Below are positions 33,928-43,100 of a DNA stretch of 64,000 bases, piece after piece. This DNA is from Siphonodentalium dalli. Lineage: Eukaryota; Mollusca; Scaphopoda; Gadilida; Siphonodentaliidae. Numbering within the stretch: the first letter of the stretch is position 1; each line of letters begins with the position of its first letter. Both the position numbers and the translations under genes were made by a program. The stretch spans positions 202,951,959 to 203,015,958 of the forward strand of contig CP136062.1 in the NCBI GenBank assembly GCA_032622095.1. Direction: 5' to 3'. The notes under the pieces are model-generated. The model saw only the letters and a program-made list of their open reading frames with translations, made no database searches and was not told the DNA's origin.

Positions 33928-34240
33928 AACAAAGAAAACCATAGTCAGAAATAGTAACGCCCTCAACAACATATTATTAGGCGTATATATAAATTATAAT
34001 ATAAAATATATTGGTTTAATGAATGCGCCACCTCAGAAGTCCGTTAAAACAACTAATCCTACAAATTATTACAAAAAAGCAATTAACGCGGTCATAAAAG
34101 TTACATACTGCAACAATGAGACATCCGCGAAGATAAATCCGCGAAAACCCGAAATGTGTTGTCCTGCGAGATATCCCCATCGCTATAGCTCCATTGACAT
34201 GGCCATATCAGCCTTACTACAATTTCCTAAAATAAATCGC
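33928..34240 (+). repeat. Dispersed repeat, copy 2 of 3
   Basis: Same order of blocks as 32,209-32,560 (AGTCAGAAATAGTAACGCCC, ATAATATAAAATATATTGG, CAATTAACGCGGTCATAA, CCCGAAATGTGTTGTCCTGC) with an internal deletion. No RT sequence follows directly. Confidence 0.65.
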
Positions 34241-34473
34241 ATCGCGTGAAACCCGAAACGTGAGATAACCCCGTCGGCCCATTGGCACGACCAGAACAGC
34301 ACAACAGTAAACACCCATAGTATAGGGCGTAACAACAGTACCGACCCTTAGAAAAATTCGTTATTCTTTGTCCAAAAAAAAACATAACCCTTGGAGGCTT
34401 GTCTTGTGTCGGGAGATTTCATGCCAAAATGTTTAAGCGAAGCATAATGGTCATGTCTTCTACATTCATCATA

Positions 34474-34944
34474 TTTAAAGGCCCACTTAATTTTCGAACC
34501 CCCAGATTACTTTATATAAAATATATGCCATTTTATATACCATTTGAAAGATGAAGCTTCAAAACATTGCATTATCAACTTATCCGGTGTAATAAACTGT
34601 GGACATGTTGTTTTTGTTGAGTTGCTAATGCGTTTTGTCATCAAGATTGAAATAAAAATCAGTATTATTTTCAATGCAGGGGGAATAACTCTATATATTA
34701 AAGATAGAGTTCTTCCCCTTTCATTGAAAAAGTTTGAATTCTGTTGCATTCTGGGTGCCAGAGGGGGGAAGTCTTCAGCAGTTTTCTATTTCTCTGTGGG
34801 CATCTTCTGAGACACAGATGTTTCAAATAGTGATGAATTATAGTATTTTAACCATATTTTATGGCATAGATTGTTATTAAAACCATATATAAAGTCACTA
34901 TAAAAAAAATAATCGGTGACTCGAAAATTAAGTGGGCCTTTAAA
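34474..34944. mobile_element. Foldback MITE with TTTAAAGGCCCACTTAATTT ends
   Basis: A 24-bp perfect terminal inverted repeat starts TTTAAAGGCCCACTTAATTT at 34,474 and is mirrored at 34,921-34,944. Weaker inverted similarity continues inward (TATATAAA, ATGCCAT). Length 471 bp. Open frames inside are on opposite strands and overlap; they are not genes. Confidence 0.85.
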
Positions 34945-35270
34945 TGATCCTATTGTCAAATATGAGAACAAAACCTATCAACAAGCGCTCTTTATTGTTA
35001 CTTCCTGTGTAGAAATTGGGACTCTTTTTATTTATGAGGTAATCATTTCCATTGCTACGATAAGTTTTTCGTGGCATATATTCACATGTATACATCGTGT
35101 GTGACAAGTATTTGTCGTTCCACGTTAAAATTAATTAATTACTCTGCTATAACTTGAGGTATATGAACATTAGAAGTCCACTTAAAACCAACTTCACTTG
35201 AAAAGGGCGGGGTGGTCAATGGGTTTTCTAATAATTCTTATTTGGTAAAGCGTTCAGTATTTAAAGGTAC
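34945..35270. other. Intergenic, contains one CGCTCTTTATT motif
   Basis: Exact CGCTCTTTATT at 34,986-34,996. Otherwise nothing recognised. Confidence 0.5.
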
Positions 35271-35748
35271 TCAATCCGAACAGAGGGTCCCCATCTCAAC
35301 AGATTCCAACAACAACAATCCGATCAGAGGGTCCTATATTACTATTTCTTTGGCTTTGGGGGTAAAAAATATTTGATTCGAGTCGAGGAACCCATCAAAC
35401 AAAGCTCAGAGTTATTAGATATTGATTTTTGAAATTTGTTATATTCTCGAGATGAGTACTAATAATTGCCGTCAATTTCGTATCCTGCTCGAGATGTGTA
35501 CACCAAAACTCTATTCAAACAGACAAGGATGGATAACTCTAAAATCAAGTGGTAATAATAACGCAATTTTGACTGCGTTCTGGGCCAGAAAGTATTCCCG
35601 ATAATGAAAAATAATAGATTTCTAAAATCGATATCTAACAAATCTGAGCTTTGATGGGTGACTTCCTCGACTCGAATCAAATATTTTTGACCCCCGAAGC
35701 CATTGAAATAGTAATTGGGAGGAGTTTTATCGGATTGAGTACCTTTAA
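35271..35748 (+). mobile_element. Foldback MITE, TTAAAGGTACTCAA family, copy 3
   Basis: Ends TTAAAGGTACTCAATCCG and CGGATTGAGTACCTTTAA. Very similar to copies 1 and 2 over the full length. Confidence 0.9.
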
Positions 35749-35794
35749 GGGCGTTCTTTGGACCTTTGGTTCAAACCAGAGAAAAGGGTCACAA

Positions 35795-35961
35795 AACCAT
35801 GGCTATAAGTCCATTATAAAGGGTCACACAACCATGGCTATAAGTCCATTAAACCATGGCTATAAGTCCATTAAACCATGGCTATAAGTCCATTAAACCA
35901 TGGCTATGAGTCCATTAAACCATGGCTATAAGTCCATTAAACCATGGCTATAAGTCCATTA
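35795..35961. repeat. 22-bp minisatellite, about 7 copies
   Basis: Unit AACCATGGCTATAAGTCCAT plus TA, perfect except for one TATGAG variant, with a diverged first copy carrying TATAAAGGGTCACACA. There are no spacers of varying sequence, so it is not a CRISPR array. Confidence 0.93.
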
Positions 35962-35964
35962 TTG

Positions 35965-36760
35965 AAATAATTACGATGCTTCGTACTGATTGACACCCGA
36001 TTGATTTGCCGATTACTGCCGCCAATGATAATATAAAATCAAATAAAAATTGATCGATTATCGAACAGAAAGGCAAACCCGTCAGCATTATTATGTTTAC
36101 TGACAGGAATAAATGTAATCAGGCGCACTATAAGTTAGAGTAAAGAAATATTGACGACTAGTTTCGCTAATTATCACCACTTTTAGATTAGTATTTACTC
36201 TGATTTATTTGCATTTTCGAAGCAAGCTGACGTAAATGCTCTTACGGGCAAACCATTGATAAAATTAACCATGCGAAACTATAATGTAAATTAAACTTAC
36301 CGACTGTGGATTTATACAACAGCCTGTGGCATTCCAATGATGAAACATTAAAATTTTGATATGAACGTTTTTAGAACTCTTCCTCGGGGGTTATGTTATA
36401 ATCTCCGTATGTACACAGCGAAGTTGCGAGGTGACACATTGTTAAATTAGTTTATACAAAATGCATTGCATGTATGAATGCATGCATATATATGTAATAT
36501 TTGCTATAGTGGGATCATGCATGCATGCTGTCAAGAAAAGGTGTCTTCGTTTTCTTTATAGTCAGTTTCGGAGTCTTTGTCAAATCCGAACGACTGATTA
36601 GTGAAACCTGGAGAAGCTTGTCATTTTTACATTTTTATCCCCGGGTCTGTCGTTTCTATATACGCCAAGGGTGAAAATAACCCTCACATCGGGGTGGGTA
36701 TTGTCTCACTAATATACATGTAACTGCGTGACAACGCCGTGAAAGGGACCAACTGCTCAA
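35965..36760. other. Intergenic, nothing recognised
   Basis: AT-rich, with GCATGCATATATATG-type runs near 36,480. No gene seen. Confidence 0.45.
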
Positions 36761-36764
36761 GCGA

Positions 36765-36862
36765 CCAACCAACCAACCAACCAACCAACCAACAAACGGA
36801 CCAATCATCCATCCAACCAACAAATAAACAAACAAACAAACAAACAAACCAACCAACAAATT
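36765..36862. repeat. (CCAA)n and (CAAA)n microsatellites
   Basis: CCAACCAACCAACCAACCAA followed by ACAAACAAACAAACAAAC. Minus-strand Gly/Val/Trp/Leu-rich frames across it are spurious. Confidence 0.93.
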
Positions 36863-37217
36863 AGATCATGCCATGATTCTCTACTCTGGCTACGTCCGTA
36901 TATATATAGAGATCATATATATTCCACCTGTCCATAACATGGGAACTTTTTTTATATTCTGACCTGTTCGGACTGGGAACTTAATAACATTGAGGAATCA
37001 ACGCAGGTAACATATGTATGTGTTAATACTTGTTCCGTTGAAATATATTTCACGGTATGGGGTGGTCCTCGAACCATATTTCACGGTATGGGGTGGTCCC
37101 AGTTCGAGATTGCATTATTTTTGTGACCTTTATGAGTCGATATCGCAATAAATGTTCAATTATTTCCCGGGAGAAATTTAATGGTTGTATAAGAGTTGCA
37201 AATCAAAATCAGCTCAA

Positions 37218-37670
37218 CAAAGTCACACCAGAAAGCCGTAGTCAGAAATAGCAACGCACTCAAGATCATATTATTATATAGGCATATAATTATATAATAT
37301 AAAATATATTGGTTTCATGAAAGCACCACCTCAGAATTCCGTTAAAACAACTAATCCTTCAAATTTTTACAACAACTACGTCTTATCACTGAATGTTTCT
37401 CATTCATCACACCACAAAGTCTCTAAATGCGGACCAAAACTATACTAATCGGATTAAATACACCCCGATACTTCGCAATACGACATTTAGTCTACTTTCC
37501 AACTGAGTCTTACTTCATCGGCAATGTCAGCTGCTATATTATTTATGCATTGCATCTGTTCCCGTAATAAAATCGTCAAGAGTGGCCCAGCCATTGTTCA
37601 CACCTAAATATCGAGAGCAATTAACGCGGTCATAAATTTACATACTGCAACTTTGAGACAACCCAGAAGA
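37218..37670 (+). repeat. Dispersed repeat upstream of an RT relic, copy 3 of 3
   Basis: Longest copy: GTAGTCAGAAATAGCAACGC, ATAATATAAAATATATTGG, CAATTAACGCGGTCATAAA. It contains extra internal sequence relative to copy 2 and runs directly into the RT relic beginning near 37,700. Confidence 0.65.
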
Positions 37671-37699
37671 ATGGGGTACCGGTATTATTCACCCAATTT

Positions 37700-37936
37700 T
37701 CAAATCAAAGGACCCAAAACAACCCGATAATTACAGACCCATAACGCTAGTTAGTTGTATTTCAAAGCTATTCTCGCTATATTGAGCAAACGAATCTACT
37801 CATTCCTCCAAATAAATGACCTTTTATCGGAAAATCAAGCCGGCTTTCGAGAAAACTACTCCACTACAGATCACATTTTTACACTTCACTGCTTAATAGA
37901 TATGGTTAAGAAGAAAACAAAACAAAGCCTATACTG
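37700..37936 (+). pseudogene. Non-LTR reverse transcriptase relic, first half
   Basis: Translations contain NYRPITLVSCISKLFS, then after a frameshift near 37,775 AILSKRIYSFLQINDLLSEN, QAGFRENYSTTDHIFTL and LIDMVKKKTKQSLY. These are the conserved RT fingers blocks (xNYRPISL, ENQAGFRxxxSTxDHIF) of non-LTR elements. The frame stops at a foreign insertion starting at 37,937 and resumes at 42,712. Confidence 0.85.
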
Positions 37937-38639
37937 GAGGGTGACGACCACCCTTTTCGTACGCCGGATGCGGGGTCTGTTATGGCGTATTCCGGATGCC
38001 AGACCACCGTACGCCGGATGCCGTCGGCCACATATATCGGATGCCGGATGCTTCCATTGATAATTTTCTTGACGTTAAACAGCAAAACACAACGAAATTA
38101 CGTCCGCTAATTTATATTTCTTTGCTCGGACACTTTATTTTCCACAATTTAGCTAATTTTACGTCTCGTTATCACATCTGACATATCTAAATATAATTGA
38201 TGTCTGCTTGGCAATAATTTTGAATATGTAATTAATTTTTATTAAATTTTGAAAAATGTAGTTAGAAGCCTGCATGCTACTTCAATTTAATAACACCATT
38301 AACAAGACAGTCAATGACTGTGGAGACGTTCACCAAACTGTAAAGACTAGGAAGACTGGGACTCGGAAGACCATAAGAGTTAGTACTTGTCATATTCACT
38401 TAAATTAAAAACAAGTAGCCATAAAGAGGGACATAGCCTAGAGGGTCTCCGTTGAGCAGTGGGTGTCCACCTTGAAATATGGTCCAGATCCCCCAACCCC
38501 ACATAGTCCATAGTCTGCTCCCTCTCAACTGAAGCAAACACACTCCCAAGTTCGTAAAATTCCTTTGCACATGTTGGAATAATACAACTGACACTTCAAG
38601 CTTTCCTAACTGTGACAAAGTTACAACCTGACATGCTCC

Positions 38640-40700
38640 CCTGTTTTAATGGTGGACCCCATTCAAACGAATTTTTATTCCAACTCTCCATAGGCCATTT
38701 ACACCAAATGCCATTTCTTGATTGGTCGAACCCATTTTAACAAATATGTAACCCAGTCCCAAGTAACACAATGATCCTCCATACTGGTTACTACATATAG
38801 GCTAAATATGACTGATGGCTCTTGAGGAGCGCCATTTTAAGAATTACTTTGGGGGGAAGAGTTATGTCAATGGTCGCACCCCTATTTGACCTGGTGAACC
38901 CATTTCAACAAATCTGAACCCAGTCACCCAATGACTCTTTATACCAAATGTATACCAAATATGCCAAACGGTTCTTGAGAAGATGTTTTAAAAATGAAAG
39001 TGTCAATGACACTGTAACTCAACTTGGAAAGGGGATAATTTCATGTGTTAAAGTCAATTGAGTTATTAGAAATGTGGAAAGTTGAAAGGCCTAGTTATGC
39101 AAAGAGTAAAATCTAAGATGGCTGCTGGCAGCCATGTTTTTTTGCCGAATGACCCCAAAAATGATTAATTCCCATCTACATGTCATTGTTAACATCCGTA
39201 ACAAATTTCATGAAGATCTGACCAAAGATACGACCGGTAGCGCGTGTCAAATGATTTAGTCATGCAAAGAGTAAAATCCAAGATGGCTGCTGGCGGCCAT
39301 GTTTTTTTGCCGAATGATCCCATAATGACTCGTTCCCATCTACATGTTAATGTCAACATTCATGACAAATTTCATAAAGGTCAGACCAAAGGTATGACCT
39401 GTAGCCCGCGGGGAAGGAAATTGTTGACGGACACATGGACACAAGGACGACGGACGCCAATCCATGGCAATAGCTCAAACTTACAAAGTAAGTTGAGCTA
39501 ATAACTGATGAGGGAAAGAATTATGTCACTGGCTCTGACCAATTCTGAATCCTAGTCACCCATACCAAATATAAGCTGAATAGGTCTTATGGTTCTTGAT
39601 AGGAAGACATTTTAAGAATTACAATGGATGGCCAAGTTACGTCCCTGGCTCCGCCCTTATTTGACCAGGTGACCTCATTTTAACACATCTGTATCCCCGT
39701 CACCCAAAAACCTTCCATACCAATTATAAGGTAAATAGTCCCGATGATTCTTGAGATGTTTTAAGAATTACTATGGATGGAAAGAGTTAGGTCCCTAGAT
39801 TCTTGAGAAGATGTTTTAAGAATTGCTATGGATGGAAAGAGTTAGGTTCCTAGCTATGCCACTTTTTTGACCATGTGACCCCCATTTGAACAGAACTGAA
39901 TCCCAGCCACCTAGGGACCATCCACACAAAATATGTCTCAATTCTTCATCTCAGGTAAGCTAAGAAAATGCCTCCATCTTTCTCATCCAGTTTCCGATAT
40001 GTAATCGCCTGAGAAAACAGGTATTTAGTTTTACTGGCCTAACTGTCAGATTCACCATTCACACTTGGCCTTGGGAGTGGAGTTGTTATCATAAGCAGGG
40101 TAATTTATATACAAACTCTCTTACAGGCAGAGAAATTTAGGCTATTAATCAATGCTGTCATTCCAAACAGATTTTGTTAACACTGCCATTTCATTTATTA
40201 CTTTATAATCAATGTGACTTCTATATGGATTAAGCATGTTCTCGATTTTAGACTGATTTAAACCAAATTTTGTTGTCACCCTGGTGGATGTTATAATGGT
40301 GTTATTTTTTTTTAAATTGAGCCTGATTGAGAAAGAAATTAATCTCAATTAAAGTAAAAAAATTAATTTTTTGTTTGTTAAGAGTTGTGTTCCTGGCCCC
40401 GCCCACATTTGACCCAGTGACCTCATTTGAACAAATCTGAACCCCAGTCACCCAAGGATCATTCAAACCAAATATGAACCCATTTGGCCAGATGGTATTT
40501 GAGAAGATGCTTAAAAGAATTACTATGGAGGGAAAGAGTTATGGCCCTGGCTTCGCAACTATTTGACCCAGTGACCTCATTTGAACAAATCTGAATGTGA
40601 GTCACATAAGGAACATCCACACCAAATATGAACTCATTCGGTCCATTGGTTCCAGAGGAGAAGATGTTCAAAGAATTGTTGACGGACGGACGGACGGTGG
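38640..40700. repeat. Degenerate tandem repeat, about 145-175-bp units
   Basis: Recurring order: ATTTGACC(C)AGTGACC(T)CATTT, GAAC(A)AATCTGAA, CCCAGTCACCC, ACCAAATAT, TTGAGAAGATGTTTTAAGAA, TTACTATGGATGGAAAGAGT. About six or seven units lie at 38,640-38,995, 39,500-39,915 and 40,380-40,680. The last ends in GACGGACGGACGGTGGACGG. Stops in all frames; non-coding. Confidence 0.7.
39000..39500. repeat. AAGATGGCTGC repeat inside the tandem block
   Basis: Two copies, about 164 bp apart, of TGCAAAGAGTAAAATC(T/C)AAGATGG, GCCATGTTTTTTTGCCGAAT and CCCATCTACATGT. They end in GACGGACACATGGACACAAG and CAATCCATGGCAATAGCTCA. Related to 9035-9720. Confidence 0.7.
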
Positions 40701-41038
40701 ACGGATGGACGTACTGGCCAAAGTATACTTGTGGGGTGACTGCACATACCCATGAATACTTGTGGGGTGCGATCTTTTGTTTGAGTAAATTGTGGGGTGC
40801 AACCCACAACTGACGATTTTTTAAAGAGCGTATTTTTAAAGAGCGGGACCATGAGTGCCCGTGCCTCACAAATGCTTCAATAATTAATCACTGATCAAAT
40901 TGCATGATATTGCGAGTGTGACATGATGAGGTGTTTGTAAACATGAATTATTATAATCTTAACTCCTAGAGTTATGTGAAATCATAACATTGTTAGATTT
41001 ATTATACTATACTGCACATGTATAATGCTATACGTTTG

Positions 41039-41486
41039 TTAAAGGTACTCAACCCGAATCAACGCTCGCAAATTACTATTTCCTTGGCTTCGGGGGGGGG
41101 GGGGGGTAAAACATTTGATTCGAGTCGAGGAACCCATCCATCACAGCTCAGAGTGATCAAATATCGATGTTTGAAATCTATTATTTTAGGTGGCCCAATA
41201 GACAGTCAAAGAGAAGAATTTCATTGACCAAATTGCGGGTTTAAGAGATGGATAACTCTAAAATCAAGTGGCTTTTTGTGTTAGATATTTGACAAACGGG
41301 CAAAATTTCGTTGAACAAAATGTTGATAAATAACAGGTTTTGTGGAATTTTATACTATAGATGATTGTGCTTTTCGTTATATTTGGGCAATTATTAGATT
41401 CTAATAACTGAAGCGGCATTTCAAAATATGTTGTCGTTCTTGTTGGAATGTGATGATATGGAGACCCTCTGATTGAGTACCTTTAA
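41039..41486 (+). mobile_element. Foldback MITE, TTAAAGGTACTCAA family, copy 4 (diverged)
   Basis: Ends TTAAAGGTACTCAACCCG and CTGATTGAGTACCTTTAA. The interior is more diverged than in the other copies, with a 16-G run at about 41,091. Confidence 0.8.
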
Positions 41487-41495
41487 TTTGAAATA

Positions 41496-41983
41496 TTAAA
41501 GGTACTCAACCCGATAAAACTCCTCTCAATTACTATTTCAATGGCTTCGGGGGTCAAAAATATTTGATTCGAGTCGAGGAAGTCACCCATCAAAGCTCAG
41601 ATTTGTTAGATATCGATTTTAGAAATCTATTATTTTTCATTATCGGGAATTCTTTCTGGCCCAGAAGATAGTCAAAAATTCGTTATTATTACCCACTTGA
41701 TTATAGAGTTATCCATCCTTGTCTGTTTGAATAGAATTTTGGCGTAATATCTCGAGCAGGTTACCAAATTGACGGCAGTTATAAGTACTCATCTCGAGAA
41801 CATAAGAATTTTCAAAAATCAATATCTAATAACTCTGAGCTTTGTTTGATGGGTTCCTCGACTCGAATCAAATATTTTTTACCCCCAAAGCCAAAGAAAT
41901 AGTAATATAGGACCCTCTGATCGGATTGTTGTTGTTGGAATCTGTTGAGATGGGGACCCTCTTTACGGGTTGAGTACCTTTAA
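41496..41983 (-). mobile_element. Foldback MITE, TTAAAGGTACTCAA family, copy 5
   Basis: Inverted relative to copies 1-3 and separated from copy 4 by only 9 bp. Ends TTAAAGGTACTCAACCCG and CGGGTTGAGTACCTTTAA. Nearly full match to 16,811-17,287. Confidence 0.9.
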
Positions 41984-42193
41984 ATATTAAAAAGATGTTA
42001 GTTTTCTATTTGCGTGTCCCTGGTGTTCAATACTACCGTGTACGACCATGAACGGTCACCCAAGATTAGCTAGGTGGTTTCCGCACATGCCACTACAACT
42101 TCGCCTCATTCAGTATATTATACCACTCCTGTCATTTGGAACATGGTTTATGACTTTCACCCCCACCCAATACGCCCTATCATGTCATTAATT

Positions 42194-42427
42194 CGCGGCC
42201 TTATTAGATCCACCATGCAGGTCCGGTTCCGTGGTATCAGAAATTCTTCCATGCAGCCCGGTTGTTTTATTGCTACAGATCAAAGTTCTGGAGTAGCATT
42301 TCCATATATGGAGCTTTTGAATATTCATGACTTCCATTTATGTCATATATGGAAATGCTACTGCAAAACTTTGAACTGTAGCACTAAAACCACGGAACCG
42401 GACCTGGCGGATCCAATATGGCCGCGA
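42194..42427. repeat. Palindromic element with CAGGTCCGGTTCCGTGG arms
   Basis: GCGGCC, GATCC and CAGGTCCGGTTCCGTGGT on the left are mirrored by ACCACGGAACCGGACCTG, GGATCC and GGCCGC on the right. A second internal pair, GTAGCATTTCCATATATGG / ATATATGGAAATGCTAC, is present. The open frame 42,074-42,436 spans the hairpin and is not a gene. Confidence 0.85.
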
Positions 42428-42711
42428 GTAAGTTAGACAGGGCGTATATATGTATGATATGAGATCATACATTTAGTATTTTATTAAAAGTTTAATCTTT
42501 CCGTAAAGCTGTTAAATCAAATCATTACTAGCCAATACGGAGACTAATTCCAATACCTCATACCAACGTTCACTTCGTTCCCGAGTCTGTTTTCAATAAA
42601 TTTAATCAAATAGTATTCCGGATGCCGCCTCTCTGTTATGGCGTATTCCGGATGCCGGTGTCCATTTTAAGCCGGATGCTGGATGCCAGGGGGAGGGGGG
42701 TCGTCACCCTC

Positions 42712-43050
42712 ATACTGCGCATTTATAGACCTTTCGAAGGCGTTCGATAGTGTTTGGAGGATAGGTCTTTGGACAAAGCTTTTTGATATCGGAATAAACG
42801 GCCGTATCCTCAGAGTGATCATGAATATGTACAATGGAATAAAGTCATGTGTCTCCGTTGGAAACCAGTTTTCACCCCCTTCCCATGTGATACTGGAGTA
42901 AGACAAGTAGATAACCTCTCTCCTATCCTGTTCTCGATCTACCTCAATGATCTTGAAATATTTCTGTCCCGTACGAAACAGAAAGGAATTTCCCTATCCC
43001 GCCTAAATGAAACTACTTTTTTTAATTTGAAATTATTTTGCCTGTTATAT
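42712..43050 (+). pseudogene. Non-LTR reverse transcriptase relic, second half
   Basis: Continues the RT frame interrupted at 37,936: CAFIDLSKAFDSVWRIGLW (RT block with the first catalytic Asp in FIDLSKAFDS), ILRVIMNMYNGIKSCVSV, a frameshift near 42,880, then TGVRQVDNLSPILFSIYLND (usual GVRQGD has V for G) and LKLFCLLY. Homology ends at 43,050, where the family would read (Y)ADD, the catalytic pair. Foreign sequence and then the satellite follow. Confidence 0.85.
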
Positions 43051-43100
43051 AGCTCCATGAATTCCGTTCCCAGTTCCCAGTTCCCTATTCTCCTAAAATT

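Larger units (their letters stand above)
37937..42711. mobile_element. 4.8-kb DNA element inserted in the RT relic
   Basis: Left end GAGGGTGACGACCACCC, right end GGGGGTCGTCACCCTC: inverted termini of about 16 bp with one mismatch. ATACTG occurs directly on both sides (37,931-37,936 and 42,712-42,717), a 6-bp target duplication, and the RT reading frame joins across the insertion once one copy is removed. Subterminal regions carry repeated TACGCCGGATGC and GGCGTATTCCGGATGCC motifs. The interior holds no transposase ORF, only other repeats (degenerate tandem blocks, two TTAAAGGTACTCAA MITEs, one palindrome). Superfamily uncertain. Confidence 0.8.

Noticed and set aside
35795-35961. Short regular repeats resembling a CRISPR array
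   Set aside because: Contiguous 22-bp minisatellite with no spacers.
42074-42436. 120-codon plus-strand frame
   Set aside because: Spans the CAGGTCCGGTTCCGTGG palindrome; the translated halves reflect the inverted repeat.
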